DNA from: Okeanomitos corallinicola TIOX110
Lineage (GTDB): Bacteria > Cyanobacteriota > Cyanobacteriia > Cyanobacteriales > Nostocaceae
Direction of reading: 5' to 3'
Length of the DNA: 64,000 bases
Assembly (NCBI RefSeq): GCF_038050375.1
Contig: NZ_CP150886.1
Coordinates: 2,645,318-2,709,317 of the forward strand
The notes below the pieces were generated by a model that searched no databases, had not been told where the DNA came from, and saw only the letters and a list, made by a program, of their open reading frames with translations. Positions 8,389-16,700 of this stretch are shown here, one piece after another. Position 1 is the stretch's first letter. Each line of letters starts with the position of its first letter. Made by a program: the position numbers and the translations under genes.

Positions 8389-8748
8389 TTACTCTTCGTA
8401 TATGATTGTTACAGATTCTCCTTTCACAAGTTTTGATAACTCATCTTCGGTTTTAACCTCCATCTGAGAATAAGATATTTCTGTTCCGTGATGCGGATTT
8501 TCATCTGGATTATTGCAAGAAATTAGCTTACGAATACCAGCAAAAATTAAAGAAGCAGAACGATTTTCCCAAGTAAAATCATCTTCAGATTCACTTTCAT
8601 CTTCCTTGGCTCTTGTCTCTGCTTTTTCTAAGGCTTCTTCATCCGAGTTTGCTTCTATCAAAATAATATTTTCCCAGATTGGGTATTTATTTTGATTGCC
8701 ATCTGCGAATTTCACGTACATTATTGTATGTGCTGCATACCATGTCAT
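8389..8748 (-). CDS. DUF4288-like protein, possible immunity protein
   Basis: One hundred nineteen residues with the features I associate with DUF4288: an N-terminal WYAAHTIMYVKFADGNQ strand pair, an acidic helix of IEANSDEEALEKAE type, a central FTWENRSASLIFAGIRKL segment and a hydrophilic C-terminal half. There are no membrane segments. Start ATG 8748 is the first in frame. It sits between a RelE-type pseudogene and an RHS-core remnant on the same strand, a position that suggests an immunity role, though DUF4288 has no firm function known to me. Confidence 0.65.
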   Translation of the reverse strand: MTWYAAHTIMYVKFADGNQNKYPIWENIILIEANSDEEALEKAETRAKEDESESEDDFTWENRSASLIFAGIRKLISCNNPDENPHHGTEISYSQMEVKTEDELSKLVKGESVTIIYEE

Positions 8749-8795
8749 AATATACCCTTGCTTTAGTGTATAAAAGGTATAGAATAGAACGTTAA

Positions 8796-9054
8796 ATGAG
8801 TTATTCTATAAGTTTTGAACCAGAATCTATAACTGATTTAGATAATCCGGCTTAGGTCGTGCGTCTACGGATTCTTAATAAAATTGAATTGGTTAAGTCT
8901 AAATTTTGAGCAGATCACTCCTCTATTTCTAACAGGTCAATGGTCGGGATTTTATAAGTTAAGAGTGGGCGATTATCTAGTTATCTATGAGTTAGATGTA
9001 GAAAATCAATTAATCATTATTATTAGGGTTGGTCATCGCAGGGAAATTTACTAG
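8796..9054 (+). pseudogene. RelE/ParE-type toxin gene with two frameshifts
   Basis: Starting at ATG 8796 the reading is MSYSISFEPESITDLDN and then an early stop. Shifting frame continues with VVRLRILNKIE, and a second shift yields the family tail LTGQWSGFYKLRVGDYLVIYEL followed by VGHRREIY and a TAG at 9052. This is a RelE/ParE mRNA-interferase fold (SGxYKLRVGDYRVIYEL motif) broken twice. No antitoxin gene adjoins it. It lies on the plus strand, facing away from the DUF4288-like gene. Confidence 0.8.
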
Positions 9055-9150
9055 GAGCGATCGCCCCTCCAAAATCCTTATTATCAAAGCGATCGCAAGA
9101 TTAGATTGTGTTATTCTTAAAGTAAGGAACTCAAGTAAGGAGTTGAAGTC

Positions 9151-9396
9151 ATGACCAGTGCCACAATTACCACCAAAGGACAAGTAACTATACCTAAAGA
9201 AATCAGAGATTATCTGAATTTGGATACAGGAAGTAAAGTTGATTTTGTGATTGATGAAAATGGCATAGTTAAACTTATTCCCCTGAATATACCTGTTGGA
9301 AAATTATCTGGGATTTTGCACAGAAAAGGGATGAAATCCGCCACTTTAGAAGAAATGGAACAAACAATTAGTGAGGGTGCAAGTGATTGGAGTTGA
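9151..9396 (+). CDS. AbrB/MazE-family antitoxin (VapB-like)
   Basis: Eighty-one residues. The N-terminal swapped-hairpin AbrB domain is clear: ATITTKGQVTIPKEIRDYLNL, then GSKVDFVIDENG. The C-terminal tail supplies the toxin-binding segment. AAGGAG lies about nine bases before ATG 9151. The toxin gene overlaps its end by 14 bp, the normal architecture of a VapBC operon, which such antitoxins autorepress. Confidence 0.9.
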   Translation: MTSATITTKGQVTIPKEIRDYLNLDTGSKVDFVIDENGIVKLIPLNIPVGKLSGILHRKGMKSATLEEMEQTISEGASDWS

Positions 9397-9769
9397 TACA
9401 AATATTTTAGTACGTTACCTCACAAAAGATGATGAAAAACAATGGGAAAAAGCTGTTGAGATTATACACAGTGGAGAACAATGTTTTATTGCTAATGTTG
9501 TTATTTGTGAGTTAATCTGGGTTTTGCGTGGTAATCCTTATAATTTTACTAAACAAGAAATTAGTAATACTGTAGAGATGATGTTGCAATGTGCTGTTTT
9601 TGAGTGGGAGAATCGTTCAGTTATTTATCAAGGATTGCGGCGTTTTCAACAGGGAAATGCAGATTTTTCTGATTATTTAATTGGTGCAGTTGCTCAACAA
9701 TTTGGTTGTACTATAACGGCGACTTTTGATAGGAAATTGAGAGGAGAAAAAGGGTTTGATTGTGTCTAG
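9383..9769 (+). CDS. PIN-domain RNase toxin (VapC-like)
   Basis: About 128 residues from GTG 9383 (MIGVDTN...), chosen because VapC proteins begin a few residues before the first catalytic Asp; GTG 9371 and 9377 are in frame alternatives. The four acidic PIN residues are present: Asp5 in GVDTN, Glu43 in ICELIW, Asp94 in NADFSDYLI and Asp116 in TATFDRKL. It should cleave RNA when released by its overlapping antitoxin. No inactivating change is seen, so the pair looks functional. Confidence 0.88.
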   Translation: MIGVDTNILVRYLTKDDEKQWEKAVEIIHSGEQCFIANVVICELIWVLRGNPYNFTKQEISNTVEMMLQCAVFEWENRSVIYQGLRRFQQGNADFSDYLIGAVAQQFGCTITATFDRKLRGEKGFDCV

Positions 9770-9788
9770 TAATTTTATCATACTTAAA

Positions 9789-9969
9789 CAGCGATACCTT
9801 CGGTGCGCTTCGCTACGCCCTCTCACATCCCCAAAAAAGCGATTCCTAGGTCGCGCTTCGCTATCGCCCTCCCACATCCCAAAAAGCGATTCCTAGGTCG
9901 CGCTTCGCTATCGCACTCCCAAATTCCCAACAGCGATCGCTCTCTCACATTGCCTAAAAGCGATCGCAC
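9789..9969. repeat. Tandem array of GC-rich palindromic repeats
   Basis: Four successive units of about 45-55 bp, each an imperfect palindrome of the form AGCGATTCCTAGGTCGCG-CTTCGCTATCGC followed by a spacer like CTCCCACATCCC. The last units have decayed into HIP1-like GCGATCGC. ORFs over this area, on both strands, are translations of the repeat. Related units lie at 6972, 10574 and 12322. Confidence 0.85.
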
Positions 9970-9970
9970 T

Positions 9971-10183
9971 TTAAGAGTTTGCATGAGATTCGAGATCGTC
10001 TATTATTGTACCAATTTTTTTTAGAAGTTCTGCAACTTTTTCATGAGAAGCTCCCATTCTAGTTTCAAAATCAAACTCATCTAATCCATAACAAACTTCA
10101 TTTAGCGCACTATTTAGAATTAATAGTTCCTCTAAAGAAATATTAACATTAGCACTTTGTAAGGTTTGTTCTATCAACTGCAT
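9971..10183 (-). CDS. Small acidic protein, putative RHS immunity protein
   Basis: About 70 residues from ATG 10183, which follows an AAGGAAA ribosome-binding site; TTG 10204 is an upstream alternative. The sequence is largely helical, with ISLEELLILNSALNEVCYGLDEF and a C-terminal coiled LLKKIGTIIDDLE. I do not recognise a named family. It lies 36 bp after the end of the displaced RHS C-terminal fragment (10220-10573) on the same strand, the classical position of a cognate immunity gene. Confidence 0.6.
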   Translation of the reverse strand: MQLIEQTLQSANVNISLEELLILNSALNEVCYGLDEFDFETRMGASHEKVAELLKKIGTIIDDLESHANS

Positions 10184-10219
10184 AAGATATTTTTCCTTTT
10201 TCAAGTATCAAACTTCAAG

Positions 10220-10573
10220 TTACCTTAAATTATCAAAATATGATTTACCAGATGTTGGCTGGAAGGCTGTTCCTCCATCTGGTGCTTTTGGGTTTCTGAA
10301 TAATTTTCCTTTCGGATCTTTACTAATAAACCTTCCCGTATTCGCATCATAATACCGCGCTCTGTAATAATAAAGCCCAATCTCCTGATCAAACTCTCTT
10401 CCCGTAAACAGATAACGAGTATCAATAGCGGGATTACTTTCAGAAATTACCTGACCAAAGGAATCATAAACAAAATGATTCACCACCGCACCGCTATTAT
10501 TCACCAAATCTCGAACTGTTCCCAAATGGTCTGTTAAATGCCAGACGACATTACCAGCACTTTCCTGCGCCAA
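10220..10573 (-). pseudogene. Displaced RHS core with its own C-terminal tip (orphan RHS-CT cassette)
   Basis: An open frame of about 117 codons: RHS core (QESAGNVVWHLTDHLG, YLFTGREFDQEIG, YYYRARYYDANTGRF) followed by SKDPKG and a short 31-residue tip rich in basic and Gly residues ending YFDNLR. About 245 bp are almost identical to the core of the giant RHS gene (about six differences by eye), but the tip differs. The 5' end stops exactly where a GC-rich palindrome begins (10574); there is no upstream YD region and only a TTG could start it. It is best read as a silent cassette or broken gene. Confidence 0.8.
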
Positions 10574-10612
10574 AACAGCGATTCCTACGGAGCGCTTCGC
10601 TATCGCACTTCC
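10574..10612. repeat. GC-rich palindromic repeat at the RHS fragment boundary
   Basis: One unit, AGCGATTCCTACGGAGCG-CTTCGCTATCGCAC, of the same family as the array at 9789-9969. It abuts the last recognisable RHS codon (VLAQES) of the displaced cassette, replacing the upstream part of the RHS gene. Confidence 0.8.
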
Positions 10613-10641
10613 CCTAAGTTCTAAACATGGTTACAATTTCA

Positions 10642-10953
10642 TCATTGTGTCTTATACTCTAAGCTTTTAATAATCAAGTCTTGTAACGAAGCATTAGATA
10701 GCCAATCTGATTGAACTCCCACTCTCAACATAAATCCAATTAATATTTGGCGCAATTCATTGATATGATTAGGCTCTTTTTCTGCTAATTGTATTATGAC
10801 TCGATTGTTTTAAATCATTGATTTGAGTAAATGTCCTTTACAATCATAAGCAGTATAGACATCAATATCTATCGGTTCAAGATAAGATTCGGCTTTCTCC
10901 ATTGATTAAAAAATAATAAGGTCTCCGTTGTCGTAAATAATAGGACGTTTCAT
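10642..10953 (-). pseudogene. Broken duplicate of the gene at 11423-11746
   Basis: The minus strand from ATG 10953 reads MKRPIIYDNGDLIIF, then TAA, then continues in the same frame as a near-copy of the protein encoded at 11423-11746 (ESYLEPIDIDVYTAYDCKGHLLK), with a second TAA where the intact copy has CAA. The last about 190 bp are almost identical in the two copies. It is a tandem duplicate inactivated by two nonsense changes. Confidence 0.88.
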
Positions 10954-10955
10954 GT

Positions 10956-11375
10956 TTAAATAACTCTCTGAAAATTGATTAGAAATCGCACTAAATCTTC
11001 AACTGTTTTAACTGAGGTAAGTTCCCTGTTATTATTAATATTTAAAATTGGGCAGCCGCAATTTCTAGCAATTTCTAAAACAGCTTCATCAAGGTCTTCC
11101 TCACAAATCCCATAAACCTTTCCAAGATCATCTGTAGGGCGTATAGGGAAATCATGAAGTTTGATGTCACTATTTTGAAGATAGCTATAGACTTGAAAGC
11201 AAACATTTTCAGGAACTTCTTTTTCTGAAAAATAGGTCATAAAAGTTGTAAAGTTTTCTCCCTGTCGTTCCTTTTTTAACTTTTTTTGATTCCAGGAAAG
11301 TAAAAAATTTCCAGCTACAAAACCAGTGAGAGAAAGAGTAGCCACCATGAGAACTTGCGTAACTTGTTGGATCAT
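10956..11375 (-). CDS. Hypothetical protein with N-terminal membrane anchor, putative immunity protein
   Basis: One hundred thirty-nine residues. An N-terminal hydrophobic helix (about 8-27, VLMVATLSLTGFVAGNFLLSW) is followed by a basic stretch, so a cytosolic C-terminal domain is likely. That domain contains FPIRPTDDLGKVYGICEEDLDEAVLEIARNCG, which has the look of an ACP-like or DUF1493-like helical module; I am not certain. It is one of a run of same-strand small genes between two RHS fragments and ends 3 bp before the broken duplicate, so an immunity-type role is inferred. Confidence 0.6.
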   Translation of the reverse strand: MIQQVTQVLMVATLSLTGFVAGNFLLSWNQKKLKKERQGENFTTFMTYFSEKEVPENVCFQVYSYLQNSDIKLHDFPIRPTDDLGKVYGICEEDLDEAVLEIARNCGCPILNINNNRELTSVKTVEDLVRFLINFQRVI

Positions 11376-11422
11376 ACTTTTATTAAACTATGTTAATTAG
11401 ATTATTCATGGTTACAATTTCA

Positions 11423-11746
11423 TCATTGTGTCTTATACTCTAAGCTTTTAATAATCAAGTCTTGTAACGAAGCATTAGATAGCCAATCTGATTGAACTCC
11501 CACTCTCAACATAAATCCAATTAATATTTGGCGCAATTCATTGATATGATTAGGCTCTCTTTCTGCTAATTGTATGATAACTCGATTGTTTTGAATCATT
11601 AATTTGAGTAAATGTCCTTTACAATCATAAGCAGTGTAAACATCAATATCTATCGGTTCAAGATAAGATTCTGCGATTCTATTTGATTCAAAAATCAGAA
11701 GATCGCCATTATCGTCAACAATAATTGGATAAATAATGGAGTTCAT
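11423..11746 (-). CDS. Hypothetical protein (element-fatty immunity-like family), intact copy
   Basis: About 107 residues from ATG 11746; the in-frame upstream ATG/alternative at 11761 is less likely because the duplicate at 10953 begins at the equivalent point. The protein is soluble: an N-terminal beta-rich half (DDNGDLLIFES, YLEPIDIDVYTAYDCKGHLLKL) and a helical C-terminal half (HINELRQILIGFML). I do not recognise a named domain. It starts 18 bp downstream of the gene at 11765-12058, in the same row of immunity-like genes. Confidence 0.65.
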   Translation of the reverse strand: MNSIIYPIIVDDNGDLLIFESNRIAESYLEPIDIDVYTAYDCKGHLLKLMIQNNRVIIQLAEREPNHINELRQILIGFMLRVGVQSDWLSNASLQDLIIKSLEYKTQ

Positions 11747-11764
11747 TAGAGTCGATCCCAAAAA

Positions 11765-12058
11765 CTATATTTTCAAGTCTTTTAACAAAGTTTTCATATT
11801 TTCGAGAGTTTCATAAACAAGATTTTGACTGTCTGAGTTCAAAGTAGTTTCTTTGCGATCAAGTGCTACGGCATATACCTGTTCCAAAGTCCACCACTCA
11901 CTTTGGAATTTATCTATCCATTCTTCTTCGGTTGTTTGCAGAGATTTAAGTAATCCATATAAAGCATTGATTAGTTGATCCAACCCTAATTTTCCTTCCT
12001 CAAATTCTATTATGTGATCTTTCATAAGTTGATACTGCTTATAATCATGCTTGTCCAT
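11765..12058 (-). CDS. Putative immunity protein for the adjacent toxin tip
   Basis: About 97 residues from ATG 12058. All-helical, acidic sequence with the pattern GKLGLDQLINALYGLL, W-x-x-x-F-x-x-x-WW-x-L-E-x-VYAVALDR. I recall this from small proteins next to contact-toxin genes, without a firm family name. It begins 14 bp after the stop of the toxin-tip fragment (12072-12353), so the pair has the toxin-then-immunity order. Its immunity function is inference. Confidence 0.65.
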   Translation of the reverse strand: MDKHDYKQYQLMKDHIIEFEEGKLGLDQLINALYGLLKSLQTTEEEWIDKFQSEWWTLEQVYAVALDRKETTLNSDSQNLVYETLENMKTLLKDLKI

Positions 12059-12071
12059 TTTTTTCTTCTCT

Positions 12072-12353
12072 CTATTGTTTAATTCGACCAGGAGCATCTG
12101 TCACTACACGACCAGATGCCGTGTCTGTAATAACAGTAACGTTGTTAATGGAGTCGTAGTATGCCGTTGTTCCTGGTATCTTTCCAGGAATTTGTTGCCC
12201 TGACTGAATTGTATTCTCAACTACAGATGGAGTTAATCCTCTTCCTTGGATTTGATCTAAAGCGTGTCCAGAATATTCACGTCCTCCAATTGTTGTTGGT
12301 GTATTTGTTCCAGGGAATACGTCAAGTCGCGCTTCGCTATCGCCCTTCCACAT
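12072..12353 (-). pseudogene. Orphan RHS toxin tip, DUF4258/BECR-like RNase domain
   Basis: The frame reads through a GC-rich palindrome (first about 10 residues, KGDSEARL) and then enters a compact domain: GGREYSGHALDQIQGRGLTPSVVENTIQSG, PGKIPGTTAYYD, NNVTVITDTASGRVVTDAPG. The His in SGHA, the GRG turn and the PGTTxYYD-VxVI strand pattern match DUF4258/colicin-E5-like RNase tips found at the C terminus of RHS and CDI toxins. No RHS core precedes it and the start codon lies in the repeat, so it is a displaced tip. Its immunity candidate follows at 12058. Confidence 0.65.
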
Positions 12354-12393
12354 CCCAAAAAGCGATACCTTCGGTAAGCGATCGCTATTTTAA
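12322..12393. repeat. GC-rich palindromes flanking the toxin tip
   Basis: Two units: GTCGCGCTTCGCTATCGCCC at about 12327-12346 and AGCGATACCTTCGGTAAGCG at about 12360-12380, of the same family as at 9789-9969. They sit where RHS core sequence would be expected upstream of the toxin tip. Confidence 0.75.
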
Positions 12394-12416
12394 TTCACTG
12401 TATTTTGCTATTCAAA

Positions 12417-13157
12417 TCAATTAAAAAAAGCATAAATAATTTTCTGATTTTTCTTAATCATTGATTCGTATTTTTCTAATGTTTGGATTAAATTTTGCTG
12501 TTTATCAAAACTTGTTTCTCCCTGTAATTGATAGTTATAATTACTTGTAAATAATAAAGCCGATTGAGGGGATTGCTCAGGAATTTGTAATCTGGCCTCA
12601 CTCACGTTAAGATTTAATTGACAATCATCTAAAGTATAGTAGTAATTAACACTAGCTCTCATTGGTTCTTTACTTGCTTTGTACCAAATACCGGGTTTTA
12701 ACAATTTTTCAGTGATATAACGACGTGCTAAATCTTCATCTTTACTGACAACTACTAAATGATTGGTGTTAAAACCAAGAGCTTGATAGTTAGCTGTATT
12801 TAAAGATTGAATAAATTGATAACTTAATTGAGGAACTTTGTGTTTATCATCTTTTCCTAAAGCTTCTGTAAAAATAATGCGATTATTTTCAGCATTTATT
12901 TTCACTTTATTACTAAAAGTAATTTGAGTTTGGAAATTATTCATGATGGGAGTATTAGATAATTCCCAACCATCAGGAATAATACCACTGTATTTTAAAA
13001 AGTCTACATTAATTGTATCTGGTCGGAAATTGGGAATTACTAAAATTATGGATATTTCAATTAAATCTAAGGATAATCCACACCACAAATAATATACAGC
13101 ATATTGTATGGAAATGAGGTACAAACTGAAATCATTAAACCCTTGTGGTACAGGCAT
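12417..13157 (-). CDS. Conserved cyanobacterial hypothetical protein with repeat-derived N terminus
   Basis: Up to 246 residues. From about residue 36 the sequence (ILVIPNFRPDTINVDFLKYSGIIPDGWEL...) looks like a widely conserved cyanobacterial family of unknown function, soluble and mixed alpha/beta, about 210 residues long. The first about 34 codons, including the only ATG (13157), are translated from the foldback repeat at 13094-13182. Hence either the repeat has replaced the native start or translation begins at a later non-ATG codon. No membrane segment in the conserved part. It is on the same strand as the RHS and immunity genes but shows no RHS link. Confidence 0.65.
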   Translation of the reverse strand: MPVPQGFNDFSLYLISIQYAVYYLWCGLSLDLIEISIILVIPNFRPDTINVDFLKYSGIIPDGWELSNTPIMNNFQTQITFSNKVKINAENNRIIFTEALGKDDKHKVPQLSYQFIQSLNTANYQALGFNTNHLVVVSKDEDLARRYITEKLLKPGIWYKASKEPMRASVNYYYTLDDCQLNLNVSEARLQIPEQSPQSALLFTSNYNYQLQGETSFDKQQNLIQTLEKYESMIKKNQKIIYAFFN

Positions 13158-13182
13158 CTTGCCTGTTAACTTCGTACCTCAT
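13094..13182 (-). repeat. Foldback repeat, copy 2
   Basis: Perfect 9-bp terminal inverted repeats (ATGAGGTAC at 13114-13122 and GTACCTCAT at 13174-13182), an internal GGC-AAGAT-GCC hairpin and the conserved tail ending at about 13094. Read on the minus strand it aligns along its whole length with 6311-6397. It overlaps the 5' end of the gene at 12417-13157. Confidence 0.75.
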
Positions 13183-13202
13183 AACTTAGAAAATTCCTAT
13201 CT

Positions 13203-13709
13203 TTACTGAGTATGCAGCCAGTAACTTTGAAGTGCTTCAGACGCTGAATCAGAAATTCCATACTCTGATTTGCTTCTGACATATTTCAAAAACAATACAA
13301 CAGCTTTTTTTTGTTCGCTGTTCAATATATTAAACCATGATAAGCACAATTTGGAAAGTTCTGGATCATCTGAGTTGTTCCGCAATATCAGACTATATAC
13401 GGTAAACTCTAAAGTATTACTAGAAGGATGTTCTAATCCACACATGATATAAATTGGCAAGAAAAATCTGAAGGCTTCAGGGGTCAAGAAAACAAGGCTA
13501 GAATAATTTTTATTGACTAAATAGCAGTCAATCTGATTCCAGTGTTGCCAATTATTTCCTTGGAAGTCTTCAATTTCTGATTGATCGTAAGTATCAGAAA
13601 GATGATCATCTCCTGGAAATTCTACACCAGCGAAAGCCTGTTCAATTTGAGCTTTTAAATACTCCAAAGTTACTTCAGAATGTTTTTGGTTAAAAGAGAA
13701 TGGATTCAT
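13203..13709 (-). CDS. Putative immunity protein of the giant RHS toxin (DUF6714-like)
   Basis: About 168 residues from ATG 13709. The sequence has an N-terminal helix IEQAFAGVEFPGDDHLSD, a segment LVFLTPEAFRFFLPIYIMCGLEHP and a helical C-terminal half, resembling DUF6714 proteins. The start overlaps the RHS stop codon in an ATGA arrangement (13706-13709), so the two are probably translationally coupled. That arrangement is the strongest sign that this protein neutralises the toxin tip of the RHS protein. Family name is recalled, not searched. Confidence 0.7.
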   Translation of the reverse strand: MNPFSFNQKHSEVTLEYLKAQIEQAFAGVEFPGDDHLSDTYDQSEIEDFQGNNWQHWNQIDCYLVNKNYSSLVFLTPEAFRFFLPIYIMCGLEHPSSNTLEFTVYSLILRNNSDDPELSKLCLSWFNILNSEQKKAVVLFLKYVRSKSEYGISDSASEALQSYWLHTQ

Positions 13710-16700
13710 ACTGGACATTGAGAAGCGATATTCCGACAGTTCTGTGCAGCGCGACGTGCATTATCAGCGGCTATTCTATGACCTGCATTACCTCCTCCGA
13801 AACATCTTGTATTTATAGCATCTCTGGCTGCTGCTTCAGCTTCAAATAAAGCTGCATTAGCTAATGCAGTTGCTCGATCCATCCCAGGTCTACAGCCTTT
13901 TCCTTGAGTCGCACCTTTAGCATTGCTAACTGCTTGTTGCAACTGATACCATTCTTGTCTGGTGCAATTACCGGGTGGTTTTAGGTTTTCAACTGCATCT
14001 GTAGCTGTATCGGCTGGTGAGTCAACATTAGTATTATCAAGAATTTCTGAAATAATAATTGCGCCACCAATTATTACAACACCAATGAGAATAACTTGAC
14101 CAACACCAGGAATAAAAATTACAGGTGCTGCTACTGCTGTTTCTCCTGAAGGATCATTAAGATTAACTGGACTGTTAAACACATACCTGTATAAGTTGAC
14201 ATCTCCCCCTGCAAACCCAATCGGATCTTCACTCAAAAACCGTCCCGTATTCGCATCATAATACCGCGCTCTGTAATAATAAAGCCCAATCTCCTGATCA
14301 AACTCTCTTCCCGTAAACAGATAACGAGTATCAATAGCGGAATTACTTTCAGAAATTACCTGACCAAAGGAATCATAAACAAAATGATTCACCACCGCAC
14401 CGCTATTATTCACCAAATCTCGAACCGTTCCCAAATGGTCTGTTAAATGCCAGACTACATTACCACCACTTTCCTGCGCCAAAACCTGATCAACACCCGC
14501 ACCATGCAGATAGCGTGTATCTAAAACAGGCTGATTTCCACCAGCACCATCACTATCTACAAACTCTAACAGTACATCCTGTGCATCATAAATAAACTGT
14601 GTCACCACTGCGGGAGTTGTATCTTGAGGGTTGGTATCTACAGCTTTAGCAATGCGGCGGTTGAAAGCATCATAGGTGAACTCAACCCGTTGCGTCTCGT
14701 TACCTTCAGCATCCTTATCAACAATAGCTATCAAGCGGTTACGATAATCCCAGGTCAACTCTTGCACCTTACCAGTAGTAATTTCTGTCTGCTTGGTTAA
14801 ATTCCCTTCATTGTCGTACTCGTAATTATATGTACCATCAGACAGTAAGCGGTTGCCTTCACCTGTTACATAGCCATTACCGTGAATACTAGAAGTGATT
14901 CGGTTGCCATTTGCATCGTAGGTGTAAGATTCATCTGGGTTGTTAGCATTGCTGTGGTTAGCACCTGTTAACTGAGCGCGATTATCGTAGGTATAATCTG
15001 TTATTCCATCAATATCGGTAATCTGAGTAATGCGACTTGCCGCGTCATAAACATAGTTGTAGAAGGCGACATTATTTGTACCGTTACTGTGGTTTAAATT
15101 GGTGAGACGATTGAGAGAATCATAGGTGTAGCTTGTACCATTAACTAACTGAGTTCCGGTGAGGTTAGCATAGCGATTAATTGATGTATATTGTCCCAGG
15201 GAATTGTAAGCAAAATCAACTCTTTTATCGCTGACATTATTACCAGATTGAGTTAGTTGAGTGAGGCGATTTAAAGCATCATAAGTGTAGGAATTATTGC
15301 CACCTGCAATATTATTAATGGTGTCAACAACTGAGAGAATATTGCCTAATTTATCGTAGGTGTAGTTAAGGGCAACATTTGCAAAACCGGGAGTACCAGC
15401 ATTATTTACAGACAATAAACGATCTCGATTATCATAAGTAAATGCTAAGGAACTAAATTTATCATTAACCGTAGTTTGGTTACTAGCTTTATCATAGCTG
15501 TAATTAATTACCTGATCAGTTCCTAGCCATGTTTCCTGAGTTAGACGATTGATGTCATCATAATTAAACTCAGTCCGGCGATTATTGCGGTCAGTTTTCG
15601 CAATCAAATTATCAACCGCATTATACTGATATTGAGTAGATTGTTCTAAAGGATCTGTTTCGCTGATGAGGCGATTTCGGGCATCATAAACAAAGGTAGT
15701 TTGATTATTTACCGGGTCTGTAACAGATGTGAGATTATTACTCAGATCATAAGTGAATTTAGTAATCCCACTATCAGGATCAATCGTCTCAATCAAACGA
15801 TTCCGAGCATCATATCTATTCTCAGATTCATTCCCTAAAGGATCAACTAGTGAAAGCAAATTACCCAAAGCATCATAACCATAGCTAGTTTTTTGGTTGA
15901 GTTCATCAATATTTTCAATCAACCGATTCAATTCATCGTAGGTATTTTGATTCACATTACCTACAGCATCGGTAGTTGATATCAAATTCCCATCAGCATC
16001 ATAGCTATAGTTAGTAATGGGAGAAGTTAAAGGACCATTGCCATCGGGATCAGCTTCAATAATTTTAACTAACCGATTAAGTGCATCATATTCAAATGCA
16101 GTGCGATTACCATTTTCATCAATAATTGCCGTTTGATTTCCTACTAAATCATATTCAAATTGGCGTTGTGCTTCATCTGTTGTTCCCTTGGCGTAGATGA
16201 TGGAAACTAAACGACCATTCGCATCATAGTCACTATCAGTAATGCGTCCTAGAGGGTCAGTAATGAGGTCAAGTAATCCGTTATTTGTATAGGTAAATTG
16301 GGTAATAATATCATCATCTCCACCAACTTCACCAACTACTTGATTGATAGATAAAAGATTGCCGTTATTGGGGTCAATTTGATAAAGAGTTTGACGACCG
16401 AGTTCATCAGTCATGCTGGTGAGTTGGTTAAAAGTTGGATCGTATGTGAAACGAGTATCTATCCGTTCAAAACCAATTATGTTGTTAATTAAGTTTTGGT
16501 TGTCTGTAATATCATTTGTGCTGAGGAAGAAATTAGTGTCAAACATAACAGTTAATTTTCCACCCAGAGCGTTTGGAAGATCATTTTCATCAAAGTAGAG
16601 TGTACTACCTCGATTTGCATTATCTACTGTGACAAATTGGCCTGTTCCTGGATTGGTCACACCCCCAGTTGCTACCCCACCATAAGTAACATTACCATCA

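Noticed and set aside
9677-10024. ORFs over the palindromic array on both strands
   Set aside because: They are translations of the repeat units (GDSEARPR-type peptides).
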